Assembly: GCA_024305745.1 (NCBI GenBank) | Contig: JAHRBS010000003.1 | Location: 992,001-1,056,000, forward strand | From: Polyporus tsugae | Lineage: Eukaryota; Basidiomycota; Agaricomycetes; Polyporales; Polyporaceae | Direction of reading: 5' to 3' | DNA: 64,000 nucleotides | Shown here: in pieces, positions 37,828 to 51,200 of the stretch | How the letters are laid out: each line of letters opens with the position of its first letter | Position numbering within the stretch: the first letter of the stretch is position 1 | Made by a program: the position numbers and the translations under genes | Notes under the pieces: generated by a model | What the model was told of the DNA's origin: nothing | What the model saw: the letters and a program-made list of their open reading frames with translations, nothing else | Databases searched by the model: none

Positions 37828-39672
37828 ATGGACAAGGACCAAGAGGGCGCAGAATCAGCCACCGAGGCTTTGGCCCTCTCACAAACACTGCTCAGCAGTG
37901 TGGAACAATGGCTTGACATTCCTAAGTTCGGATTCAGGTAATGTAGCATCGTTCATCGCGTTTGAAAGCATAGCTCGACAGCTAACCACAATTCACAGAG
38001 TGCTCGGTTCCGAAGCAGTAAGCATCTGACTGGTCTGTCATCTCTCGACTCCGCTAACGACGGCGCATACTAGCTCAACCATCTCGAAAACTCGCTCATC
38101 AGGACCACCAGTATCATTCGAACTCTCAAGAACGCTACACGTCCTGCCGTATGCCTCCCACCCGAGATTCTCTCCTCCATCTTCTCCCTCGTTCCACGGA
38201 TACTTCCCTTCGATATGGACGTCGAACTTCACTTCCCCCCTAGTCCCCATAAATTCTTCCATGTGGATGACCTCCGTCCTATCACGGCTGTGTGTCGCCA
38301 TTGGAGGCGCGTGGCTCTTGGGACTCCCTCCCTCTGGTCTACAATGCTCGACATCGCTCCGGGTTGTGCCGGGCGGCGAGCCTTGCACGTCTACTACCTC
38401 TCGAGGTGCACCGGCGGGCCGCTGTACGTCGCCCTCCAAAGAGAATTGGATCAAGATACTATCGAAGCTCTCTCGAGACACGCTTCGCGTGTTCGCGAGA
38501 TCTACGTCTACCGAGGCGGGCCTCGTTTTCAGGATCTCATCTCTATCTCGCTCCCAAACCTCGAGCACTGCTTCCTGAACGACTCCCCGAGCGTCCGGCC
38601 GAATACACAGCAGTTGTTTGCGAGCTGCGATGGGTTGCGCACACTGCTTCTCTCCCATGCTTCCTTTCTACCTACCAACTACTTCCCCTCCTTGACGCGT
38701 CTTCGGTTGAACAGGTTGGGCCCCTCCACCGGTGGGCTCAAACTACCCGCGCTGTTCGGTTTGCTGTCGCACGCACCGGGACTGGTACAGCTGGAACTGC
38801 GGAATCTAGGACCCCACGAGATGGACATTGGCCTGGACAAACAGATTCACGAAAAGGTCCAACTCGACCATCTGAAGCACCTCACGCTCTCGGACGTCGA
38901 CTACTACGATCTCCAGTCGTACCATGGTCAAAGGTGCATGCGATTCCGACGCGGGCTTCTCGAGCATCTTTCCATTCCAGCCGCCTGTACCGTCTCGATC
39001 GGCATCTTCGGTCTCTCAGAGCTGCGATACATCGTGGACACCACCTGGCGGGATCGGGTCGCCACCGACATGCGATTGGTTATCAAAGGCGGGCCGGATA
39101 GATGCACCTTTACGCTCGAGGTCGCGAACCCGTCTGCGTCCCAGAAGGCCGAATTCGAGGTCATGGAGCGCTGCTCGACCCGTCCCGGCCCAGCACGCGA
39201 TACGGTTGTGGAGGCGGTGGCGGCTGTCTTAGTCGCTGATGTCGTCAAGCACCCCATCTTGTCGGCCGTCCGCGCGCTCTGCATTGAGTTTCCGAGATTT
39301 TCGCACTGGTCGCCGTTCTCGGGCGGGAATGCCTTCCTTGCTGGATTCCCTCAGCTCGAGGTCCTGCGGGTGTCTCAGGACCCAAATGACGACGTCCCCG
39401 TCGGCAGCATTCTCGCGGCGCTCGAAGTGTCCTCTGACGGAGTTGGGCATGTGGATGTGGGTTGCCCTTTGCTCACAGCCTTGACCGTCGACTGCCCATG
39501 CCCCGAGGATGATATCTATGTGAAAGATTTGGCACGGTCTCGCGCGCAGGCTGGATTCGCTATTTCTCGTGGAGTCTCGATTGGAAGCTGGGTGATAGTG
39601 GAGCCCGAGGGGCGCGAGGAGTATGTTGTCCGTCAATATGGCGCACACGGAGACCAAGTATCCGGCCCATGA
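37828..39672 (+). CDS. F-box/LRR-type protein, long form
   Basis: Three exons: 37828-37937, 37999-38017 (19 nt), 38074-39672. Phases close and give about 575 residues. The N-terminal helical region (TLLSSVEQWLDIPKFGF) precedes an F-box: CLPPEILSSIFSLVPRI, then ITAVCRHWRRVALGTPSLWS. After it come leucine-rich units (LPNLEHCFLND, LRTLLLSHASFLP, FPSLTRLRLNRL, LVQLELRNLG, LDHLKHLTLSD) down to the C-terminus, with a final FPQLEVLRVSQD. Presumed SCF substrate receptor. The intron plan and the domain order match the gene at 26.6-28.5 kb on the other strand, so the two are paralogs separated by the housekeeping block. Confidence 0.87.
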
Positions 39673-40269
39673 CCATGATCGTGTCGACAGATGTCTCGTC
39701 TATATTATATCAAGAGCGCTCTGGCTAGTCGGTGGCTTGCGGTAACTGGTTTCAAGCAATGGTTTTGTTTTGTTGTAAACTGCTTCGCGCAATGTCTCCG
39801 CTACCTTAGGAATCCATGAAGTCCCACGATATATCAGATGTACGAAGACGGCCGGCACACTGACGTCGCGCAGGAGACATGCAGTTCTCGCCGGAACACT
39901 GATATCGGTGACTTGTGTATAGCACCCGCACCTTGTCGTTTTCCCGGCTGATCAGGGAGCATGGGAAAGAGCAAGACCGCCCAATGCTTCCCCCATCGAT
40001 TCGTCGCGATACGCTGAGGCTATGGTACTAGCCTCTCTCACAGCCATTATATGTACTACCTGCTGGCACCGTTTGGCATTTCACGCGTTACACTTCAACC
40101 CATACTTCGGTGAGCACAGTGATTGTTATAGCCTAGAGTTGTGCTAATAACTTCTGTTTGCATGCCCTACTACTAGACGTACCGAGACGACTGGCCGCTG
40201 CGAGCCTTCCGCAATCCTCGCAGGCTCAGTACGATAAGTCTAGCGGACCGCCTGCCAACCACGCAAGTT

Positions 40270-41180
40270 CATGTGCTTCTTCCCATCTTTCTGCGCCTTC
40301 CGGCGCGTTCTGGTCTCGCTACCTGCGCTGAAGAGCTTGATTTGTCGTCAGGTCGAATGGCCAATCCCTACGCAGCTCTCCATCTTATCTGTCCGATCCA
40401 CTGGGCAACCTGCGCTGCAGACCTTACGTATATCATTCTTGCTTCCCACTCCCATGCTGGCGCTCCTGGAATGGCTCGTCCATACGCCTACGCGCTCGAC
40501 ACTCGTCGACTTGGAGCTGGACTATCCATTCATGGCGTCACACCCACACCTTCAAACAACACTCCCCGGCAGCCCGACCGTCGACGATTTCGCACAAATC
40601 TTAGCTCCTTCCATCCATCGAGCGTCCTTGGGCGGGACTCAAAGAATGAAAGATATTACATGTGGGTCAGTCCTCCTCTCCAATACGGCCCGTCACGTTG
40701 ACCTTTCAGTGTCCCTCAGTCAAGATCTCCTTGTCCGGCTTCGTCAACCTACGCTTCCTCAGCTTCGAAGTCGACGAGACTGATTGGCCGGGTGTAGCGG
40801 ACTTCCTACGACCCCTCCCAGCCCGCCTTGACACCCTTGTCCTTGACGTCTTCTATCGTGACGTGGTGATGGACAGCGATCAGGTGGTGAAAGAGGATGG
40901 CGACTCACGCAAAGCCTCGATGACGACCAACGGGTTGGAGCTTCTTGATTCCGTTTTGTCCCGCGACAACTTCAAGGACATGAGGCTTCTCACATTCAAG
41001 CTTTGGGGGTACTGGGATACGTTACTATCTCGCCTCCGGGAGGGTACACTGGAGGAGGTCCAGCGGAAGCTGCCCACGTTGCACAGCCGCGCAACCTTTG
41101 AATATTCAGGTCGACTTGTTCGATTCATTTGGACCTCCACCCCCTTCTCTGAAGCGACCAGTCTGCGGTTGATTACATGA
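40270..41180 (+). pseudogene. Decayed F-box/LRR-type gene remnant
   Basis: Two frames carry leucine-rich, F-box-protein-like text. The first (about 40310-40640) reads LPALKSLICRQVEWPIPTQL, ALQTLRISFLLPTP and STLVDLELDYPF. The second (about 40735-41110) reads VNLRFLSFEVDETDWPGVAD and LPARLDTLVLDVFYRD. They are in different frames, and I found no GT-AG pair of correct phase to join them. No F-box or start is seen upstream. This fits a truncated, frameshifted relic next to an intact family member. A poorly spliced but functional gene is possible. Confidence 0.6.
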
Positions 41181-43126
41181 TCCAATGGTACATACAGTGA
41201 AATAGTCTGTACAACCTGCTGGTGATAGAATACGTACCAATGACCATGAACATCTACCTGAAGTACTCTTCATACATGCTTTGCAACGGATATACCCCAC
41301 CGCAAAGTCAACTCCCTATTCATTCGGCTCCGACATCTCGCTCGACCGCCGACCCGACTCCTTCTCGCCCCCCACCTCCCTGTCCCTATAAACCGGATAG
41401 CCCACTGGCAGCCAAGTACCTGGCGGAGGGGTTAACACCCTCACCGCCCGCACCTCGGTACCGCACCTAATACGCGGTTGCTGCATTGAAATGAACGCGT
41501 CCCGAAGGGTGGGGATAGACCGTACGAGGCGCTCCGCCAACTTGAACCTAGGTGGAAGCACCCGAATTAGTCAATTGGCTGGCCTATGATAGTTCTAAGG
41601 AGGCAGGGTCACGATATGACCAAGGCCAATCCTAACGGCCTAAATGGAGAAAGATTTGTGAACAATATCCGTCAGAGTACTCAAGCCGAAAATGGGGAAA
41701 ACTAAGTACATTCCCTCTCACGTTGCGGCTGCAGACGCATGCGCAGGAGCAGGGGCGGGCGCAGTGTTGACGAATCCGGGAGATCCTCCAGGCCAGAAGC
41801 TTCTCCGTCATCATGAAGTCGACAATTGCTTCATCCTCGTTGCTTGGGAACAGATGCATCGGCTCTCGTCGGGACGAAGTCGTGCCAGTCGGCGCCACGG
41901 GATCCGGAGGGCCGAGGACGCTTTCCGAAGTTGTGTCATGGCTGCGAAACAAAGGCGGATGTCGTCGAGCGTGAGGTATTATTGGGAGCCAAGAAAGCGG
42001 GGCGGCATTGTGATGTAGAAAGCTGGGCGGTATATATATCTGACAGCGGGTCAGAAACGGGAGCTGGTAAAAGTGTCATGGAGTTGCCTGCAGTACTAAT
42101 ATGAGGCCCGGGAGACTTAAACGAAAGACGCGAGTGGCGACTCCTCGCCATGTCGGCCGTTGCCGGAAGCGCATGAGCAGTGCATGAGCCCGAGGCCCCG
42201 AGCCACCTCAGCTTCAGGCCATGATGCATGATCGATCCCTCGACCGGCGGCGGTAAGATGCAATATCCTATCCTACTTATAGTCTGACTTGTCCGCGGCC
42301 TTGGGCATTTCAATAGCCTCAGTTGGAACCGCGAGCGCACACATGCGGCCCGCAACGGTCAGCCCATGGCACATGCGCAACACAGCCTCTCCCAGCCCTG
42401 CCTCTCATAAAGATGAGCTCGGCCTCGTAGTATTATACGTACTTACCACTAACTGGCTTAAGCAACGTCCGCGCCGCGGTCCTACTCAGCTGTTTCTATC
42501 CACGGATCCACCCAAGCTGACACTCTCGCCCCGGACAATGGATACGGAAAGTCTTGAATTTCCAACAAGCTGAGAGCGGATCGCGTAGGTCAACTGTTGA
42601 AGCTTGCAAGCTTGCAATTGAAGTCGGAAGCAATGTCGACCTCGGACTGGGAGTCGGGAGTCGGAGCGCCGAGCACCGAGCAGTGTTGGAGCAGCATCCT
42701 TTTCGGCAGTACCCGGGCCGGCAATTGCATTCCCGGGCCCGGCAAACCGACCATGGGCGCCCTCCACACACCATATGCATCATCATGGGAGCTCGAGCCT
42801 ATAGCTAACTTCAATTTGCTGCCTAAGTTAGCTTAACTTCTACTGGATGTCCGCCTACTCGCAGGTTTAAATTTCAGATCGCCGGCCTCCACTGACAGCG
42901 CAGCTGTAATGGACCGGCTATCACACAAGGCCGTGGCTGGACGTCGAGGGAACACCCCAGCCCAACCGCGCGGTGACGATGGCTCGGGGAACTGGGGCTG
43001 AGTAAGTCGCTACCCACCCTGTATGTCGCGATTACGGAAGCACGAGTATAAGATGGATGTCGTGCTCCACGTCGAGCCCAACTCCTACCATCTTGTGCAC
43101 GACCCCCCTTTTGGCATACTCGCAAT
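41181..43126. other. 1.9 kb with no recognised gene
   Basis: Only short frames without domains. It probably includes the promoter of the oxidoreductase gene at its right end. Confidence 0.45.
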
Positions 43127-44788
43127 ATGGCTCCAGTGAAGAACGGCCGCTACCTGTTCAACGAGATTCCTACCGGTCCGTCCATGCTTGTGCCGACTCG
43201 GGCGGCGTGTACGTGTTGCTCATGTGTATTGCGTCATAGGTTACCCCGTTCCGGGGAAGACCACGGTTTACGACGAGTCCGAGACCATCGACCTCGACAC
43301 CGTCTCGCTTAATGGCGGTACTCTCATCAAGGTCCTCGTGCTTTCCATAGATCCGTATATGCGGGGAAGGATGCGGCGCGCTGAAGCCAAAAGCTATAAC
43401 GTCAGTATCATCGATCCTCTAGGCGGATTTGACTTTTAGGCGCTCACCGAAGTTGCTTCTTGACATAGGAGCCGTTCAAGATCGGCGAACCGTAAGCACC
43501 TTCCATTGCGCCTGTTACATGTTACAAGCGGCCGAGGTAACCCAATATCAACGCCAGTCTCATGAACTGGAGTGTCGGCCTTGTCCTTCGCTCCGAGTCT
43601 CCGACCACGAAGGCGGGCGACCACGTCTACGGATTCTTCAGTATGTCGCGGCTCTCCCATATGCGTTCGCACACCCCGCTGAACTTTAAATGTCTAGAGT
43701 TCCAGCAATATGAGATCGTCGACCCACAGAGGTGTATCGTGCTCGAGAACAAGGAAGGTCTTCCTTGGTCGGCATATGTCGGTGTTGCCGGCATGCCTGG
43801 TAAGTCCATGGAGATACATCTGCTACAGACGTTTTCTTGAGTTACTCGTGCAGGCCAGACCGCGTATTACGCCTGGAAAGAGTATGCTGCACCAAAGAAG
43901 GTGCTCCGTCGATCCCCGCTCTATCCCCACGCGTTTCGCTGACCTCATGTTGCATTGCATTGCCAGGGAGACACTGTATTCGTCACGACTGGTGCCGGTA
44001 CGTTCAATTTGAGTTCTTGGTCGAATGTTCGCTCACACACAACGCGCATCGACAGGCGTGGTCGGAGCGTAAGTGACCCCAGCCCGATCTACGTGCACCG
44101 TCCGTCTGACTCGACTTCAGCACCGTCGTCCAGCTCGCCAAGGCCGACGGCCTCAAGGTGATCGCGTCCGCGGGCTCGGACGAGAAGGTCGAGTTCATGA
44201 AGTCGATCGGCGTCGATGTCCCGTTCAACTACAAGACGACCAAGACGGCGGAGGTCCTCGAGAAAGAGGGCCCAATTGACGTGTGAGTCTGAGCGTACGA
44301 CCGACCGGTCGGTCTCCTTCGACACAGTGCACTCACTTGCGTCTGCGCAGATACTGGGACAACGTCGGCGGCGAGTCCCTCGAGGCCGCGATCGAGTACG
44401 CCGCCAAAGGTGCGCGGTTCATCGTGAGTCCAGTCCCTTTCCACGCTGCCTTAATGGTCGGTCAGCATGACTTCGCCGAGGCTTAACGTTCTGGCAGGAA
44501 TGCGGGATGATCTCGGGCTACAACACGACGGAGGTCTACCCGGTGAAGAACCTGATGAAGATCGTCTCGAAGCAGCTCCACATCCACGGCTTCATCGTCA
44601 CGGACTTCAAGCAGAAGTATGAGCGCGAGTTCTACAGCTCGTTCGTCGGCCGCATTGGCCGCGGCGAGATCGCGTACAAGGAGCATCTGCTCGTCGGGCT
44701 CGAACGCGCGGGCGAGGGCATCCTGGACGTGCAGAGCGGGCGGAATTTCGGGAAATGCGTGATCGTGGTCGGGGAAGACAACGTGTAG
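43127..44788 (+). CDS. Medium-chain NADP-dependent oxidoreductase (prostaglandin/alkenal reductase type)
   Basis: Eleven exons: 43127-43175, 43240-43400, 43469-43491, 43558-43640, 43698-43799, 43854-43900, 43967-43997, 44056-44068 (13 nt), 44121-44282, 44351-44423, 44498-44788. All phases close and give about 344 residues. The MDR fold without zinc ligands shows LSIDPYMRGRM in the N-terminal half, then AGMPGQTAYYAWKEYAAPKK. The nucleotide-binding loop VTTGAGVVGA is split across the 13-nt exon. DVYWDNVGGESLEAAI and ARFIECGMISGYN follow. These are the marks of the leukotriene B4 dehydrogenase/alkenal double-bond reductase group, which reduces enal or enone bonds with NADPH in the cytosol. The third loop glycine is Val here (GAGVVGA instead of GAGGVG-type), a mild departure. 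Confidence 0.88.
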
Positions 44789-45114
44789 GCCACAGCCAAG
44801 GCGTTGTGTACGATAGGTTGCCGGTGCAATGCCGGAGTCACCGTGGATGACCAGCTGGAGACTTGTCGCGGCCAACGTCGGAAGGAGACTAGTGCACTTT
44901 TGAACCACTAGCATCTTAAGGTTGTCCCCCTGTAATCATGAGGAACGCGATTGAGCATCGAATTGAACTCTAGATCTGACACTCGGCCTGTGGACAAAGT
45001 CGGATCTCGCACTGAAAATATGAATTCTAATTCCAGCTAGTTCACACTCGCGCTATGATGTTATGACTCGAGATATGTATATGTATAGTATGATGCCTAG
45101 CCTGCAGCGGTCAG
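44789..45114. other. Convergent intergenic region
   Basis: About 330 bases between two converging gene ends, AT-rich near 45070-45090. No gene is seen. Confidence 0.4.
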
Positions 45115-46726
45115 TCAACTGGCTTCCTCCCATCCCTCACTGTCGCCTTCGAGAATGCTTGGCATATACAACGACTCTCCGATAGACCCAACTATCTGAT
45201 CAAAATGCACTGACGAGATGTTACGGCTCCCGCTGACTCCCGTTGATCCGCCTGTGCGTCTTCTAGTCTCTTGAAGATTCAACATGAAGCGCCAGACAAG
45301 GATGGCGTTCAGCCTAGCCGAGTTGTTGTTATGAGGTTCAAGACACGGTAGTGAGGGCTCGAACGCAGGATGACGTACGGTTCAATAAATTCAATGATTT
45401 CGCTCACCCTACCGTTACCCGCGGTCAAGAGTACCTGAAAAGCTGTGTTACTTAATGTGTCCATTAATTCGACGCTATAGTACTCACAGCACTTGTTGAG
45501 AATGCCAGGTGCAACACATTCATTGTTAGCATGAGGCTAGTCAGAAAATGTATATCATTAGTTGTTATGGCGGTGCTGGTAGTCACTAGCAAGCGAACCA
45601 CTCACATGAAGTATATCATGCCGTCTCGTAACAGCAGGAATGAAAACGAGGTTCGCTTTCGATCAAAGGCAGCATGCGCCATGGTAGCTGTTTTGTATGT
45701 CGCGAACCAAGTCGCGGTGATTGCAATAAGGTCAGCTGCAATGAGCGAGATACGGCTTATCATGACGACTGTGACGGGGTCAGCAACAGCCTGTAAGTTC
45801 CTCAGAGACTTGGAAATCGTACATCTAACCACCACAAGGTTACTTCTGGGCGTTGTTTGTGGGTCATGAGAGAAAGCACGTACCTGATCCAGAGGGTGGC
45901 GGATTCTGAGTGTATTGTAGTGCAACCGGTAAGAGGATCAACCACAGTAGTCATCCAGTGGAAATCAGCCTATCCGATGAACATGAGCAATCATCGTAAA
46001 GTTCTGCCACTCAGAGAGGAGTTTGACCTACAAAGTTGATTCCTATAGGTGCCACGGACAGCAGAAAGACCGTAACAGCGAGAAACCAGTTTCTCTGGGT
46101 TAAAGCAAAGACACGGAGAGCTGAGAAAGCTTCAATTTATATGTGAGATGCATGACAGGAAGTGCAATTGGGGACATAATTACCGCCCCAGGGAACGTAG
46201 CACAGCAGTTCCATAGATCGCAAGGCGTAGACGTACTGCGCGCAGCTAGAGATGTGTCATGTCAGTAATGTGCCACCATCATGCTGCAAAACACATACGT
46301 CTGTGAACACGATCAGTGCCAATAGTAGAGGAGATCACAGCGAGGCTTGTACTCACTGATTCGTTGAATGACCCCCACAACCGCAGGAGAGACAGATGGT
46401 AGAAGAACACGACATAACGGTTAAGGAAAAACAGGATGGAGGCACCAGTAACCTCTTTGGGCCGCCAGAATAGCTCCACCTCGGCGCCGAAGGTTATCAA
46501 GTATTCGTACAGTGTAAGGGCTATGCATAGACATTCGGAATCAGCCAAGATGTCCAAACCGATGAACTAAATGTTAAATGTTAGCCGAACCGAAGACAGA
46601 CCACCAAACGTAGTCAGCGACCGCCCTTGGACCGTTTTCAGTCAGTCAGCCATGATTTCGTAGGAGGAATACTCACATGGAATAAACCACCGCCACCAAT
46701 GATGTTGTGCTATCTGGATCTGCCAT
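45115..46726 (-). CDS. DUF6533-type seven-helix membrane protein, two junctions unresolved
   Basis: Recognised segments: 46726-46677, 46566-46357, 46245-46184, 46129-46032, 45969-45884, 45800-45606, 45536-45488, 45434-45379, 45313-45115. From 46245 onward all phases close and end at a TGA. The DUF6533-like core is LYEYLITFGAEVELFW and a following FFLNRYVVFFYHL. Later helices read LAVTVFLLSVAPIGINF and LIAADLIAITATWFATYK, followed by FLLLRDGMIYF and the cytosolic signature RFMLNLQETRRRTG. Such proteins are abundant in agaricomycetes; function is unknown. The first two junctions (46677/46566 and 46357/46245) are each off by one base with the visible GT-AG sites, so the gene may be a recent pseudogene or may use splice sites I missed. 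The codon pattern and AT-richness differ from the neighbours. Confidence 0.68.
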
Positions 46727-48274
46727 ATGTGCGTCCCGCCGGAGTTCCTCGAATTCGCAAGTGAGAGAGAATGCTGTTAAGGGGTTTCTGACTCGACTAT
46801 ATAAACGAACTAGAGATGCTGTATGTCATTCTAGGTCACATTCGGCTGTGAGATAGCAGATCCGACGCATATAGCATTGTTTGCACCCATTGGTAGCCAT
46901 TGGTCCAGCTTGGATTCGAGTCGCCGGCTTCACCGGGGTTCGCGATGCGTCTTACGAGTCCTCCCGGCGCCCTGTCCATCTGGGTTGCTGGTATGGATAG
47001 GGTTCATCAAGGACACTCCAGCGGAGCTATGCCCAGAAAGATTTCACGAAGACCGGTGTCGTTCATTGCGCGGCGTTACAGTATGTGGTATAGAACCACG
47101 GTGAAGGAAGTGTCAATGTATTCAGGGTCCATGCCCCGAGTCGCATCGGCATCCCGCATCAACGCCGCACTTGTTGAATGAGCGAAAGCCTGGGCGCCAG
47201 ATGTCTGTGGAACTGCCCTGTTATCTGTCGGAAGAACTGTCATTCGGAGGACTAGGCCACCGAATACATGATGTACGAGGCGAGATCAATGCCCGCGGCA
47301 AGATAGAAGACTTACGAGCAAGAAGGACGGGGGCAGTCAAGGGGCAGTTACTGTAAGCACGTCGTTTCAGGGTATCCAAACCGGATGTAGATCGCAAGCA
47401 CGAACAGCCCGTGGCTGTGGGTGACGCCTGGGAAGATCTAGACGGAGCAGAATTCAAGTCAGCTCGTGTGGAGAGGAAGACGATGGCTCACCTTGACTGA
47501 TAGATCTTACGCAGAGCCTGCGTCGGGTGCACACAGTTGCGCAATACAGTGCGAAGTTATGCACAGTACGAAACACATTACATAATGATCAAACATCCTG
47601 GTTTTTCTCGGACATTACCAGTCCCGGGATAAGAAACGTTCCATGGACTGCAGAACTTTGCCAGATTCCAAGTCTGCCAACTTGCGACCTCTGGCCGCAA
47701 TTGCCTCGCCACTTCCTTCGAGCACGTCCACCCCGTGAATCCTTATCCTTGTTCCAGAATTGACCTCTGGTCTCGTTGTGTTCTGTCAGCACAAGAGCCT
47801 CAAACTGGCGGCTGGCAGTGAGGATGAGCTTCGTAGGATGTGGCTCATAATTGGAAGCTTTGGCGTCGCCGGTGGGAGCGACGCCACCTCGGAAAGGAGG
47901 GTCCTTGGTGGTAGTCGAAACCCGGCGCTGGTCAGGCTAAGGCGAGGCCGGTCGTGGTGATGAGCTTGAATTCGATCGATGCGAGCGTGTATTCGGATCC
48001 GGAAGCGCCGTCGACCGGCACGCTCGAAGCTGCGGAACGCGATCGTGATGCCGCGGGGGCTGTTGAAAGAGAACGGCGTGCAGCCATCGCTGGAACTGTC
48101 GAGTGCATTGTGACGCCGTCGGGGCCGACAGTCGTCCACCGTTTCATGTCAGATGGACTTGGCCAATTTGTGACAACAGCAGTCTAACCGCGACGAGCAA
48201 TGGATTCTGATATGCATTGCACAAATAGATACGTGCATTGACATGCGGAGACATCCGGTGCTCGCAGGAGAATC
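46727..48274. other. 1.5 kb with no recognised gene
   Basis: Short frames without domains, between the start of the DUF6533-type gene and the stop of ERG7. The part near 48274 probably carries the ERG7 3' UTR. Confidence 0.45.
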
Positions 48275-51200
48275 CTACTGACTTGCGCGCAATTCCTCGA
48301 GGTAGCGATGTGCACGGCCGAGCATCCAGATCGTGAATTCGAACTTGAAGTTCGGGTACGAGATCGCGACGTTCTTGTTGAACACGCCCTCGATCGCCTC
48401 CTGCGGCCACGAGCCGTCCTGCGTTACCCATAGCGTCAGCGTTCACTCTCCCCCGTCTCTGACCAAACACGCGAGATCGCTCACCGGCCGCTGGCGAGAC
48501 ATGACCAATTTAACCGCACGCTCGATAGGCTCCTGGTGCGGGTACTTCGCGTACATGAGCGCCATGGCCGCCCAGCACGTTTGCACAACCTGCGTCTGCT
48601 CGTGCTCCACCCACTCAATCGACTCGCACGCCTGTCGAGTCAGCCCCCATATGCGCGTTAGCGTCTGCATCTCGTCGAAGTCGATAATGACTGCAGACGC
48701 ACCTTGTAGCTCTCGCCCCAGCCGCCGTCCGCACGCTGCTTGCTGACGAGGAAGTCGCACGCCCTCCGCGAGGACGCGCTGGTCTCGTACGTCTCGCCGA
48801 CGAGCGAGAGCGACTCGAGCGCGAACTGCGTGGCGTACGTGAAGCAGATGCCCCACGAGCCAAACCAGCCGCCCTCAGGGCGCTGCGCCTTGTGCAGGTA
48901 GTCAACGGCGTGCGTAATCGTGCGCTGGATGTCGGCCGCGCGGTAGTGTGGGTAGTGCTTGCGGAAGATCACGAGCGCGGTGATGACAGACGTCGTGCAC
49001 TCGGGGTAGTTGAACTCAGTCATGATGTTCCCTGTTTCGAGTCGCGGCGTTGAGCACATGCAGCTGGGTAACGCGAACGGTATGGGACGGAGGACAGGGA
49101 GTGCTCACCGAATACTTCTGCGGGGTTGAGCCACTCCATCCACTGTGGCGCGCGGATGAGCTCGTAGCTCGCGAACCCGCCATCGGTGTTTTGCAAGCTG
49201 AGTAGGACGTCTACAGCGTCACATAGCCTCCTCTCGGAGATCAGCTTCGGCGCACCCCTACAACCCATGTTAGCGTCCATAGACGCGCGGCAGCACAATT
49301 GCACCGAACACTCACTTCACGTGTTCCTGGAGGTACAGCACGGCCTTCAGCCCCTCGCCCGTACAGTCGCTAACGGTATACCCCTGCGTCTTCGTACTGA
49401 ACGGCCACGCGCCCTTCGTCTGGTGCCTGTACGCCGTATGGTAATGCTTCGGGTTCTCCCTGATCTGGCAATTATCCAGCCACTCGAGCGCCTTGACCGC
49501 GCTCGCCCGAAACTCCTCCTCCTGCCCCAGGCCCGTCTCGATGAGCGCCTGCGCCATGAACCCGATGTCCCACAACTGGGAGCCGTTCGTGCCGCACATC
49601 ATCATACCCTCCGCGCCGATCCACATGAAGTCGTGCCGGCGCTCACAGTGGGCTTTAGCGGCGGCGCTCTCGCGGCCCTCAGCGTGCACGCGTACGATCT
49701 GGTTCATCATCTTGTTCACGGGCCCGAGGTCCTGGCAGTCCGTGTTCTCGTCCTCGAGCACGACGAGCTCGTGGCAGCGTCGGATCGCGGCGCGTCGCAG
49801 CGGCGGGAACGCGCAACTCTCATACGCGCCGAGGAGCGTGTAGAGCCCTTCGAGGACGGTGGAATGCGGCGTGTAGAGATCGACCGCGGCGACATTGCTC
49901 CGCTGCGCGGGCCAGTCGATCGAGTGGTAGTTCGTCGTGTACAGTTCCTACAGACGGGAGAGCTCAGCTCTTGTGGAACGCGAAGGGAAGGGGTGAGGTT
50001 GTACCTCGCGGAGAGATAGGACGAGGTCATTCTCCTCCATCTTGAACCGGACGCCGTATAGATAGCCCATGGGAATGTAAACGTTCCGAGTGTGGATCCA
50101 CCACCGGTGCGGATGAATAGGCACCCAGTCTGGGAGCAACCTTGCTGCTGGTGAGCAACGCGTAAAGGTCACATATGCAGCTTAAAACTCACCAAAGCTC
50201 GGAAGGTATAGGGTGGTTGCCTTCCCAGTCGTACACGTTCAATATCGAGAGCCAAAACTTGCCCCAGGACGGCACGCCGACCGCACCCCCAAGTTTGTGA
50301 AGGCATGCGCGTGCCTTGACGGCTACCGGGTGATCCACCTTCAAGCCGAGGATACGAGCCGCGCAGTAGTTGAGGGCCGTCCCAAACACGGTACTGGGGC
50401 CTTCGGTGTGACTGTTCAAGATGCATCAGTTGGTACAAGTAGTAGCCCAAGACGAGCGCGAATAAAGACACTGAGCGAGGCATGCATCCCTACTCGTTTC
50501 ACCCAACCGTTGAGAATCCGCACGGGTAACCATGCGCATATAATCGACATTTTAGATGATGTTTCCGAAAGCGAGACAAACGACTGTCCACGAAGGTAGT
50601 CCCTGTACTGCATACGACCGTAACTCTTCTTGGGCGCATAAACTCTGTCGCACTAGCAGAACGCTCTGAAACTTGCCCACGCTTGAACGCGTTGGAAAGT
50701 TCTAACTCCTCGCGTCAGTCTTGACAGACCATTCACTCACTCCGCACCCATGTGCAGCCGGATGCCGCGCGTACCCTCTGATGACGCGAAGACCACCCAA
50801 ACCCCATGAACACTGGCAACTTCGCGCCAACTCGAGACAATTCGGAACGAGGAAAAGAGCACGACCTGAAAGGAAATACTCACATGCCCCAGCCCCCATC
50901 CTCGTTGGTATGGTTGAACAAATACCGGATCATCTCCAACCGCTCCTCCAACTTGAAACCCATGCCGCACACGTAGCTCCCGATCACGAGCCCGGGGATA
51001 AGGAACATCGGCCCGCCATACTCGCCCGCCCAGTGGCCGCGCTCGGTCTGGAGCTTCTGGAAGAACCGGTAGCCGTTGCGCGCCGCCTCGAGCGCGTTCG
51101 TCGGTGGCGGGAGCTCGGGGAGGCCGACATCCTGGCCGAGCCAGTACTTGTCGTAGGTGGACTGCGGCCAGGCGGCGACCTCGTCGTCGGTGCGGAGGTA

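Noticed and set aside
42595..42680. Repeated TTGCAAGCTTGCAA and GGAGTCGGGAGTCGG motifs
   Set aside because: They are too short and too few to call a repeat element.
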